A model generated the notes under the pieces. The model was not told the DNA's origin and did no database searches. It saw nothing but the letters and a program-made list of their open reading frames with translations. A stretch of DNA of 64,000 nt, taken from Sindora glabra. Lineage: Eukaryota; Streptophyta; Magnoliopsida; Fabales; Fabaceae. Positions 23,996 to 34,934 of this stretch are shown piece after piece. The position numbers were made by a program, and so were the translations under genes. The DNA is taken from NCBI GenBank assembly GCA_020226215.1, contig CM035229.1, forward strand, positions 87,003,343 through 87,067,342. Direction: 5' to 3'. The stretch's first letter is position 1. Every line of letters starts with the position of its first letter.

Positions 23996-25140
23996 CTAAT
24001 GCTCTTTCTGCTCCTTATACATAAACTTTATCCATTCAACTATCGTCACATCGCTTAATAAACTAAATAGAATTATCCTTTTTTATGGATCTTCAATCAA
24101 TGTGCAAGTAAAGCTAAATTCAAGGGTACCGGGCTGTAATATAAGCAAAGCATAAATATTTGTTAAAGCATCTATGAAACTACACTTTGGAGCATCCACG
24201 ACACTATACTTAGATGTTTTAATAAGATTCAAAAAGTTTATCATAGCGGTATTTGTCTCTTTAATAGTTTTAAATAAAGTATCAAACTTTTCGCACATTA
24301 TTGTCGTAGCTCTTCATTTTTTAATAAAAGTGATCCTTATATTTTTATTACTTTTTGAACCATCACTTTGCAAGATCTTTTTGTTTCTTTTTCTTTTTTT
24401 GTTCCCTTCATTTTGTGTAACTCTCAGGATAAAGGTAGAATCTCTCTATATTTCTTCTCATACACTTTCTACATAGTAATTGTTAAGATCACTTGTTTCA
24501 TCTATATCATCTTTATAACCCATATACCATGAGCATTATCAATATGAAGTAAAGAAGGAACATATGCCTTATCTATTTCCTACTCTTATGGTTAATCACC
24601 TATAGGAGTAAAGTTAAAACCTCTTTCTACTGATGAACATCTACAAAGTTAATCCATTTTATATTCAAGTTTAGGATCAATCTCTTTCCTCTAAAAATGT
24701 TTTAAATTTACTATCTTACTATAAAATAAGATATAAGTAATTAAGGTAAGCTCATTTATCTAATTTTTTAGCATCAAAGTAAGGAAAACTAAAAAAAAAA
24801 TAACTTGAATTTTTTAAATTCCATCACTCATCACTAGCACTGATTGTTCCTTTGTCATGATCCTATCCTAATTCAATGTCTTTCCCTTTCAATTACTTCT
24901 AAAGACTCTATCTAGATCTCATCTAGTCATATTTATTTTTGAGTTTAGCTTTTTTCCATGATAATTTAGTCCTTTTTTGGAACTCCATCTTTACCTTCTT
25001 CCATGGTAACCTTTAAGAGATTGTCACACCACTTTTTCATTGTTTCTTTCCATTAATTGATTACATATATCTACAAACATATATAATAATTCTTTTGACT
25101 AACTAACTCTTCCTATGTCTTTCCCTCTTTAGTTTTTTCC
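23996..25140 (-). pseudogene. Harbinger-associated Myb/SANT-like DNA-binding protein, inactivated
   Basis: Upstream of the transposase, on the same strand, lies a broken reading frame of the plant Myb/SANT-like (Myb_DNA-bind_3) class. The order is LLYMFVDICNQLMERN, then WKKVKMEFQKRTKLSW, KKAKLKNKYD and GTISASDE. This matches the family layout of a trihelix-like domain ending in G(L)GWD...GTI.ASDEWW. A C-terminal conserved block includes MCEKFDTLFKTI (24298) and ends VEWIKFMYKEQKEH before TAG at 23998. There are many stops and at least one frameshift in the domain. In active PIF/Harbinger elements this partner binds the ends and brings the transposase into the nucleus. Its presence shows the element was once autonomous. 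Confidence 0.8.
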
Positions 25141-25687
25141 TCTACTCCCTTATTAGGTTGAAATCATCTAAGTACTATGAAAAAAGTTAAAATGTAAAGG
25201 ATATGTCATTACAAAATTTATATAACAAGGAGTTACTACAACATTAAATTGAATAACTATATCCTTCTCTCTAGTTTCTTAGCCTAAGAGAGTAAAAAAG
25301 AATTGTTATTTACATTCTTAAAACTAGTTATTTTCAAAACATCAATTAAACAATTATTGCACTTGGATTAAATAGAAGATGATTTTGTCAAATTCATTGA
25401 CAAATGAAAACATTTCTTTAGTATTATATCATTAGTTAGAATTGTCATTGGATTAACATTTTATTAACTAACAGTTTTGGGAATATACCATCAACTTTAT
25501 GAGTATGAAAGCTAGTTAATATATGCAATACCTTCTTTGCTATAATCGTTAAGTTAAGCAATTTCTTATATTAACAACCAATAGCCTGCAAAGAAAGGTG
25601 CTAGGAATGAAACCATTTTATGCATAAAATTAACAAACATTTATTTCATTTTCATACTTTTGATTGTAGATAAAATAATGCAATATG

Positions 25688-25826
25688 GCTACTTACTTGT
25701 TAACAAAGCATAAAACACATAACTAAATAAAAACAAAAGCTTCCTTGCAACAAAAGCCTACTTACTTGTTAACAAAGCACAAAACACATAACTAAATAAA
25801 AACAAAAGCCTCTTTGCAGCAAAGGC
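25688..25826. repeat. 69-bp tandem duplication
   Basis: Two adjacent copies (25688-25756 and 25757-25826) share CTACTTACTTGTTAACAAAG and ACTAAATAAAAACAAAAGC with few differences. They lie inside the Harbinger element, in its non-coding right part. Confidence 0.8.
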
Positions 25827-28800
25827 TTTCTTTCCATTAGAAACTCAATAATAATCATTAATAGTCCTACGGATATTAAACTTAGGATATGATAAACCAA
25901 TGTAAGTAGTATTAAAAATTATTAACAGTTATATGCCTCCAACCTTTTAGGAGATAGGCACTTAGATCATAAATTCTATAAAGTGCTTCAAGTACAAGTA
26001 AAGAACTATGAACAATCTATATTTTTTTAATAATAAATCAATAAAAGAAAGCTAAGCCACCCTCACTAGAACAAATAAAAAGATTATAATACTCATCAAT
26101 AGTAGCACCAAGCACTAATATAGTTTTCCCTAAAAGCATGTTTACAATCATAATTTAACCTAATTTTAATATGATACAAAAATAGCATATGAGTAATAGG
26201 AAGTGTAAGGTGTTTTTTAATATCCTAACAACCACACTAATTATTCTTCAATTTGGTGCCATGTGAAAGCTCTGACAATGCCTAGTGTCAAAGGAACTTT
26301 ACAATTTATTTAGGAATGATTCTTTTCTTATCTTTTAATGTTGTATAAGGTATATGATACTCATTTCTTTTATGTATATTATTACTTAGCCAATTATATC
26401 TTCATTTTTCAAAATGATCTCTTGAGATTCTAATCCATGTTTTAACAGAATTAAATATAACACATATTTATCACCTTACCATGGCCCCCCAAACTTTACT
26501 TATAAATTGTACTATATACTCTTTGAAAATAAAAAAATAATTTCCAAAGTGTTTGAAAGTGGTTTCCCAAAGGTTGTTTAATCATCGCCCTAAATTGTTA
26601 ATAGCTTATCCAGTCATCATGTGGTATGCTTTTATCTTATTTCTTAATTGCTATTTTTTTCAAAGGATTTTTTTTTGTATGGGGGATGGTATGGTGGAGT
26701 GTGAAGAAGATTAAGAGGTTGAGATATTGTCTGGAAAAGCAATGAAGAAACCTATGCTTCATTCATGATTTTTCACGCTATGTCAATATTTAGTTAACGT
26801 TGGACTTAAGTATGAATGTTAGGAATAGAATTTATACACAGTCTTTTCCTTTCTAGAATTAAGCTATAAAACACAGCAAAACTAGACATGTTTAGGGTGA
26901 AACCCTACACAACTATTAGATGGTTAGAAGAAATTAAAAAAAAATTCCTATAATTTTATACTTTTTTTATATAAAGAATTTATATATAACTCTTCAAAAT
27001 TTAATGCATTTTTTATAGTCTTTAATGACTTATATTTCAACTACTTCAAAACTTTTCTTTTAATAAGCCTCTAAGTTTAGTAATCTAGAATTCTTTCTAA
27101 GAGAAATGAGTTGAGTCATATAAGAACAATGAATATAATCTTCTCCCACCAGATAGATTCAACTAGATATTATCTAAATAGTATATCACTTTATTCTAAC
27201 TAAATACACCAATGGCAAGTTTGGCACAATCTTATTTCTTCCAACACTTGGTAGTGTTAGCTTGCTTTGCTAAATCTCTCCTTATTAGACCAGTCTTAAA
27301 AGGCTTAAATGTTTATTTTAAATTATTAACTAAAATAATTAAGCCTATATGTTTCAACATCAATAAGAAAAAACTAGGAGCTCATATCTTTTTAGTTTTG
27401 GAGACAAGATATATTTGACTTTCTTTAATTAGTTTTCATGCTAAGTTTGCTCCCCGAAGGTAGTGGTTAGACCTTAGCAATCTTTATAGCCAAATCTTGA
27501 CCTTGATAACTAGAATTATCTTTACACCTTATCAATAAAAATAAAGTGAGGAAAAAGGAATAAATATTTTACCTAGCTATTGACACTATCCATACCAAAA
27601 TAGGGTATTGAATGGCATTAGTTACACCTGTACCACCTTGTTTTTCCTTCCTTTGTTTTCAACTCTAATGCATGTCCAAATAGTCCTCTGTGAAAATAAT
27701 TCTATCAAATAATCATACAAAAGAGTAAGTTTGGTAGAGCACCAGTTGAAGTTTGGCAAAAACAAGAAGTTTAGTAGTAAAGTGATAGAAAGCAAAAATA
27801 AAGCTCAATAACAAAGAAGAAGAAAATCTTACAAGTGTAATAAAGTGAAATGCTTAAAAATGCTTCACCTATTTCACTTATTAGCAACTTCTCCATGAAC
27901 TCTAGAAATAAAAGAAAAAGAAATAAAAAAGGAAGAGCAAAGTACTAGTGAAGTACCTTTAGGGAGGACAATTCGAGAAATATAAAACTTCATTGGGGGT
28001 AATTTAGTTATTTTTTAAATTTATAACATAGTAGTTGAAGCAAAACGCTGCAAGTTGTAACATTTTCTGTTTTAACTAATTTAGAGCTATAAGTTGTTTG
28101 GAACCATTGCTCACCAATAGCTAAATTAGTTGATCCCACTAGTCAACCAACCAAATCTAGTCCAATTAACTAAAAGTCATCTGATAAGTTATTTACCAAA
28201 TAGCTCCATACTAGAATCTAGTAGAAAAAAAGTTACAATTACTTCATCATATAACCAATGACCATAGTAATTTTTAGTTTTTTCATTCTAACATAAAATT
28301 CAATAGCTCAATGTCAAAAGGACATTCACATAAACCTTTATTACAAATATTATTTTCACATAAACTGATTAATGCTTATACAAATTGTAAAAAAACTGAG
28401 ATGGAATTTTCATACATTAACATTTCTAATATGCTCATGGTTTTATTACGAACAATGATAGATTTAGATTTTTTTTTTGGCATAGGCACTTGGAAATTAT
28501 TTTGTTGTACTTACTCATAATTATGATGGATCTAAAACTAAAACATCATAAGTTTTTTTACAAATATTTTTTAAAAAGTTATATTCTTATGGTTGAAAAT
28601 GACTTTTTAATATATAAAATCACTTAATTTCAACACAATCATCAAAATGACAATGCAAAATGTGTACTTTTTATTCATGGCTAATCAATAGATTTTTTAA
28701 ATAAATTCTAATTTTTTTAAACAAAGTATGATCTAATTGAAGATTTTATATGTTAATTTCCTTTTGAGAAATTTTCTTCATAATTAAAAGAAATAAATTT

Positions 28801-29179
28801 TAATAAATAAATTGAATATTTATATTATAAAAATGAATTTAGTATAAAAAATAACCCAAAAATTCCTATTCAATTTAAAATTGCTATTGACACACACTTA
28901 ATTTATCAGTGAAACTTTTGAGGTATAATATTCAATTTCATAGTTAAAAAATATTTTCATAGCAATAGCAAATGAATACATGATATTATTCACATACTTA
29001 GCTAAACATTTTAGAAAAATTAAAATAATAAATAATTGAAGATATGGAATCACAAATCTATTAATAAATTTTAGTTCTATTTATTTTCATGAAAAATATC
29101 TTCTATATGAATATAATTATAAAATATCAAAATAGTGAATATGACTTAAATGTTCAATACAAAATGTAAGGGTTTGGTG

Positions 29180-29233
29180 GAAGATAGTTTCTTCTTTGAA
29201 AGCTTCCTCTTCTTCAAAGAAGAAGTTATTTTC
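29180..29233. repeat. Hairpin with 21-bp stem
   Basis: GAAGATAGTTTCTTCTTTGA(A) at 29180-29200 pairs with TTCAAAGAAGAAGTTATTTT(C) at 29213-29233, with three mismatches and a 12-base loop. The innermost 12 bp are perfect. It could be a small foldback element or the tip of a MITE. A small-RNA precursor is possible, but nothing else supports that. Confidence 0.65.
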
Positions 29234-29629
29234 CTTTAATATCATATTTATAGGTGTCTTATATTTTAATTACAAAAATATAGAAATACATGATATTTTT
29301 TTCATTTATAAAGAAGAAAATAAGATCTTCTTACAAAAAATATTTTTCGCCTCTTAAGTTCATTTAAAAGAAAATCCAATTAATGATTCAATTTACCCTA
29401 AAAGAAATTAAAGTATGAAAAAATTGAAAAACAAAGAAAAAGTTCTCTTAACTTTGCAAAAAAAATAAAAGAAACAAAATTCAAAAGGTTAAAAAAAAAC
29501 ATAAGTCATGTGCACTCAATTAACTTTATATTTGTAATTTAGTATCCTATCATTTAACACTCATTAAAAATAAAAAATTTCTTAATATTTTTTTCTTTTC
29601 ACGAGGGTATTGTAATTTTTTATGAAAGG

Positions 29630-29631
<2 letters not shown>

Positions 29632-29666
<35 letters not shown>

Positions 29667-29682
29667 TGTGTGTGTGTATAAT
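29632..29682. repeat. Compound (TA)n(TG)n microsatellite
   Basis: A TA run of about 28 bases is followed by CTC and a TG run of about 14 bases. It is a likely polymorphic marker. Confidence 0.85.
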
Positions 29683-32600
29683 ACCTACTTTCTTTAAAAT
29701 TTTTAAAACATAAAGTGGGCATGTACTTACCTTTTATGAAAGTGGATCCACCATTAACTATGAAACCTTTAGGCAATATCTATTTTTTTCATAGAATTAA
29801 TGCTCATCAAGCATTCAAGTTTGTATTTAAGCTATCATTATCACGTGTTATTCACACAAATATTACTGTGAGATAAACATGCTCTCCATGGTTTTACTAA
29901 TAAAACCATATGGTGCTAACTATTTTTTTAATTTCCATAACTTTTGTTTTCTAAATGGTTTAGATCTAATACCTTCTGTAGCATTTTAATAAGTAAGAAA
30001 ACTATTTTTCCTCACTTATTCAAGAAATATGGGATGCTACCTAACAATATAATTACTTAACTTCTCTAAACACTAACATCTAAAAATTAAGAAAACATTC
30101 ACACAACCATATTAGGCTCTAGTAATTACCCTTGTAATTATAAATTTCATTAAAAATAGGAAACTTTATTAAAATTTTATCAAAATTTCTAGAATGAATA
30201 TTGAAATCTTTAATAACATTGTTAAGCTTTTCTTTACCTAAAACAAGTCATACAAGGTATCTTTGCACTCAATTATCAAAATCTACAAAAAAGACACTTT
30301 TAACTTGAAAAATCCATTTTAAATACCAAACTTTAATAAGATTATGTAAAAAATTTCAAAATAAATAATAAATCATAAAATATTATTTTTAAATAATTTT
30401 CAAATTTAAAACAAGTTATACAAGCTTTTCCCAAGTCAAACCAATATACTTGAAAAGAAGCTATTTTAGCTTTCAAATACCTTTTATGTGTTCCATTTTT
30501 TATGAAATTTTTGAAAACATCCATCCAAGTTCACCAAGTTTAAAACATTATTGAACAACCATTTTTAATCATAAAATATGTTACAAAAATAATTAAATTA
30601 TTTTACTAAAAAATAGCTAAAAAGAAACTATTTTCTACTTAAAAATACTACTTTTGGAAAATAATTTTTTACTATAGATCTTTAAGCTTCTAAACATATT
30701 TTTAAAAATAGTTTCATTAGAAAAATTTATGATAAATACTAATATATAATTCTAAATTAATTTAGTGCTTGATGCAACAATTTTTTCTTACAAAAACAAA
30801 TTTTTTCCTTATCAAATAACATTATACCCATGGCACTTTAATGCTGTCCAAAATGAATTTTGATTGTAAAACATTATTCTTTCTCTTTCCCTTGGCTAGG
30901 AGAAAAATGTGAAACACCCTAAGGATGTTTACATCAACTTTCTTATTTTGTTTGTGAAAATTATGCTTTTAAAACCCTTATAAATTTTTTTAAAAAAATT
31001 TTATATAAAAATTTTTTTCTTCCAAAATCCTTTCTTAAGTTTTAGGAAAAAATAGTTTTACCACTAACCCACCATGAGATTCATGGCCAAAAAAAATCAT
31101 ATATACACCTTGTACATAAATATCTTCTAAAAACATAACCTAGAAGAAGAAAGTGGGTCTATACTCATTTAAAATCAACTTGTGACCCTTAGATTTCTTT
31201 ACCTACCATTCAAAGCATGTTACTAAAATAATATGAAATCAATAAGGTATTTTAAAAAAAAACTATAAAAGAAATGAATCTACGGGGAGTTTAGGGACTT
31301 ATGCCTTCACTAAGAAAACTACCAAAACTTTTTTCTATCACTAACCAAAGAAACTAATAAAATATCACCAAGAACTCACTTTTCGTGATAGAATTCTCTC
31401 TGTGGCCATAGGATATATATTATACTCAATAAATGGTATTTAACCTTGCTATTTATAGAGAGAAGAAGTGTACTAGGGTAAGGAAATTAGGGCATATGAT
31501 TTCTCTTAAGAAAGTTGATATAAATTGTACTTAGTTATTATTTCACTATTCTTAGTCCATATACTATTTATAGTTTTTGCTATTAGGTTATGGTTTATGT
31601 CATTTTTTGTCATCATCATAATTTGTATTACACCTTGACCAACTCAATAGGAAACTTCCTAACAATTTTTTAAATGTTTTTAATCATTAATCATTATCAT
31701 TAAGGCTTTAATTAGGGTTTTTTTAATCTTTCCACCAATACTCTTAAAAATCATCATATTCCCTCTATGGTCCCAAAAATCTTATATGTCCTCCTTTTAA
31801 GGTCCATATTTTCATTTTTGTCATCTTAAGGTTTTGTAGGATGCTTTTAAGTACAACTACTAAGTTACTCTAAATCTTTGTCATATGTAGTTTCTAAATA
31901 TTTTTATTTTTCCTCAAATTTTCCTAAATAATTCTTCTATTTAGTTATTCCAATAAATAGTTTTGTTAATATTAGGAGATATTTCTATAGACTACTCACT
32001 GCTAAATATGGTCTAATTTACATTTGTTGGATTACAACTATTAGGTTTTATCAAATGTTATAGAGTTATATTTTTATTACTTTCAATATCCTTTGTTTTA
32101 GCTTGTATAATAAATATGTTTATTGAAACCTTCCTAACATATAAGCAATACATTAATTTATCATTTGGTAATGAAGGTAAACTAGTTTAGAAAACCTGTT
32201 TGTCCAAATATGGTGGTCTTTTGAACACTAAATATTTAACTTAATGAAATTAAGTGATAATTAAGCACATACTCTATGTTTTATCTATTAGAGAATATAT
32301 ATACAAATATATGTTGGTACTCCTATATAGATTTGGCTAATATTTAATAAATTTTTATATATTATTAGATGTTTTTTTAAGATGTTTTTAGTTTAGATAT
32401 AGTTTTGAAAGTTGTAATGAAATAAATTTTTGCAAAGATGTCATATTTTGTTGTTTAACTCTTAGTAACAAATTGATATGTTGAATTTTATATTTTAAAT
32501 AACATTAAGGTACAAAATACTCAAATATAATTTTTTTCCTTTTCAAGGTGGAATGTTTATATATTATTGGTTAAAAAATTATATTTAATGTATAAATTAT

Positions 32601-32999
32601 TCTATCAATGAGTGTTTTCTTTGGTTGGTTAATTGCTCATTTCATGAATAGTATTAATATTACAAAATTTTAATATATTTTTATAGAATTAAATTTTGAT
32701 GTGAATTTTGGATTGTTAAACCAAATTACATTATCAAAATTTTTTTGGTATTCTTTGAAATTGTTAAGGGGTTTTGATGGTTTCTTTAATTAGGAAGTGT
32801 GAGTATAATAATGAAACAAAAGAGAGTAGTTATGAGGGCAAACAAGGAATAAAGACTTTGCAACCAAACTTTAGAAATAGGTCAAAAAGGCAATTAGTTA
32901 TTAATTTGATAACATAAGGTATTGTTTCCCAAAAAATAACACTTTTGATAAGATATATTATGCGAATCATATGTTATTCCCCAAGTTAGCTAGATAAGA

Positions 33000-33605
33000 G
33001 ACATTTTTTAGTACAATAAAGTTAATCTCAAAGTCTTTCCTTACCAAAAGCTTTGATGCTTAGATGTGAGAAATTTTAGAGAATAAAAAGCATAAGAAAC
33101 TTTTGGATAAGGTAGACATACCAAAGGCAATTAAAATTTTTATTGGCCTTTAAGTGTAGAAGAATATAAGTGACTTGTGTTTCCTCATCAAGTGATAGGT
33201 AAATGGGACTTATGTTTTCAAGATCAAGTTAGGGGAATTCACTCTCATTCTAGAAGATATTATTGCTTAACATCAACTCTGCCTATTCTTAAAAAGGTGG
33301 ATATAATGTGATTGTCCCAAGAAAGTAGTGAGTGTAACATCACATCTTGGTTAAAAGGTTGTTTAAAGGATTTTTTTTTGTAAAAGTTCAGATGCGATAA
33401 AGGATAAATCTACCTTTGTAAAATGGTTGAAGCACTTCTTTAGGCAACCTAGGAATAAAATTGGTGATAATAGGAGAAAATTTTTCTATATGTGTGAAGG
33501 TTCTTATGCCAATAGAGAGACAAATTTGTTTATTCCCACTTTTGTGGCCTATTAATTAGCTCTACCATTTTGTTCTTCCAAATTCCTTAGTTAAATATTT
33601 AAATC
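33000..33605 (+). pseudogene. Plant mobile domain (PMD) protein remnant
   Basis: A broken plus-strand reading frame resembles the plant mobile domain found in MAIN/MAIL1 proteins and in plant transposable elements. It reads LISKSFLTKSFDA, KKLLDKVDIPKAIKI and TYVFKIKLGEFTLILED, which corresponds to the family signature ETNTFVF.WGE.T.TLED. Then come STFVKWLKHFF and, near 33,480-33,540, RKFFYMCEGSYANRETNLFIPTFVAY. Stops interrupt it about every 20-60 codons. A Ser/Thr-rich open stretch at 34,606-34,809 may be part of the same former protein. I cannot tell whether it belonged to a gypsy element, a Mutator-like element or a host gene. PMD function in Arabidopsis is linked to transposon silencing and genome stability. 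Confidence 0.6.
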
Positions 33606-34251
33606 CTAACATTTTTCTTATCATGGTTTACATTACATTACATTAAGAAGGCAGTAGCTTTGGCCCCAACTTTGCTTATAAGCCTTACCTTCACATTGAT
33701 TAACTTTTAAAGGTAGATCGAATGCTCTTATAGCATGTATTATGTGAATAGTTTTGTGGATGGCATATTTTTACAACTATTTTTGTATGAATGCATCCTA
33801 GATTATTCTTCAAAGGCGAAGACTATTTCTACTAGTAAAACTCTCTCACATGTTTGGAGATAAGGTAAGTCACATAAAAGGATACCATTTTTGAAGCTTA
33901 TTGACAATATGGGCAAATTTTGATTTAAAGGTTATTTGATAACTCTGCCAAGTTACTTCAAACTAAAGATATATATAAAAAGGTTTAAGGAATATATTAA
34001 TTATTTATATGATAACAATTCATCAGCAAAATGTTATTTTGATCACTAGTTAATAATTATTACTCCACTAGTGCTCATAAGATTCATTCCTATGAACATA
34101 TTCTTTTCAACATGTGGTATCATGTTTTGTTGTAATTGCCACCTAAACAAGGCAGTGTGGCAGTTTGAAGTCATTCAAAACTTCTAATATGCTTTTAATC
34201 CTTTAGATGCAAAAGATATAAGTAGGTGGATTACATTTGAAAAGCTTCAAT

Positions 34252-34320
34252 CTTCATACTACATTGACCTATTTGATTGTCATTCTTTCATACTACATTA
34301 ACCTATTTGATTGTCATTCT
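34252..34320. repeat. Tandem duplication, ~34 bp
   Basis: TTCATACTACATTGACCTAT followed by TTGATTGTCATTC occurs twice in a row with one base changed. It is a local slippage-type duplication next to the PMD remnant. Confidence 0.75.
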
Positions 34321-34934
34321 TTCTCATGTAACATTGGAGGTAAGTTGTTCAGAGTTATGGTTAAAGAAATTGGCAAAGCTGAGGTGGGAAATTATTTTTC
34401 ATTATTCTTTAATGGGTATTCATGAAGGTAAATTGGTGCAAATTTTGAGGATGAACCTTTTGTATAGCCTAGATCCTTAGTTAAAAATTAAGAAAGAGAA
34501 GAAAAAAAAGGCCATCACTGCCAATCTAAGGTTGAAAAGAAGGAGAAAGGTAAAAAAGTTACTTCCTTCTAATCAAAGGTTAAGAATAAGAGGAAATGGA
34601 AGGAATTGCTTTCATCAAGCCTTAATTCAATAAATCCAAATCTAAGAAATACTAAGAGTACTTATGAGTCACCTTTTGAATGCACCCAAAGCCTACCATC
34701 ATTAATTAGGGTCATTACCCATGTAGCTATTTTGGACAAGTCAGCAATATCAGAGCATTCAACTGGGTCGGTTGCTTCTACCAAGGATCCTGAACATGCT
34801 CTAGAGTAGAAGGTTATAAAAAATAAGACTCCTCCCTGAATGACCAGTATAGTAGCTACAGACCTATTTGTGGTCTTGAAGTAGCAAAGATAAATGGTGT
34901 GGCACTTTGAGTTGTAAAAAATGATGGTGTTATA

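Larger units (their letters stand above)
21298..28207 (-). mobile_element. Decayed PIF/Harbinger DNA transposon with both genes
   Basis: The left end begins GGGTTTGTTTGACAATTAG and the right end, reverse-complemented, begins GGAGCTATTTGGTAAATAA. These are related inverted ends of the GG...TTTGG type common in Harbinger/Tourist elements. Both sides are flanked by ATA (21295-21297 and 28208-28210), a 3-bp duplication. Inside, on the minus strand, lie a Myb/SANT-like gene and then a transposase gene, the two proteins such elements need. Both are broken. The right third (25.2-28.1 kb) has no recognisable gene and may hold later insertions; that makes the outer borders less certain than the gene content. 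Confidence 0.6.
28211..32999. other. AT-rich intergenic DNA with scattered repeat remnants
   Basis: No gene. It contains a 21-bp-stem hairpin (29,180-29,233), a compound microsatellite (about 29,632-29,682) and a possible gypsy-type LTR remnant at 30,911-31,634. The last begins TGTGAAACACCCTAAGG, carries CTATTTATAGAGAG near 31,450 and ends near GTATTACA. I see no matching target-site duplication for it. Confidence 0.5.

Noticed and set aside
24174..24476. 100-codon plus-strand open frame
   Set aside because: It lies opposite the Harbinger Myb-like remnant and is a hydrophobic, T-rich translation without family signature.
27212..27418. 68-codon plus-strand open frame
   Set aside because: No recognisable motif, AT-rich codon use like the spacer, and no promoter context.
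30911..31634. Solo gypsy LTR (TGTGAAACACCC...GTATTACA)
   Set aside because: The start and internal TATA-like sequence fit, but no target-site duplication or second copy is visible; kept only as a mention in the spacer entry.
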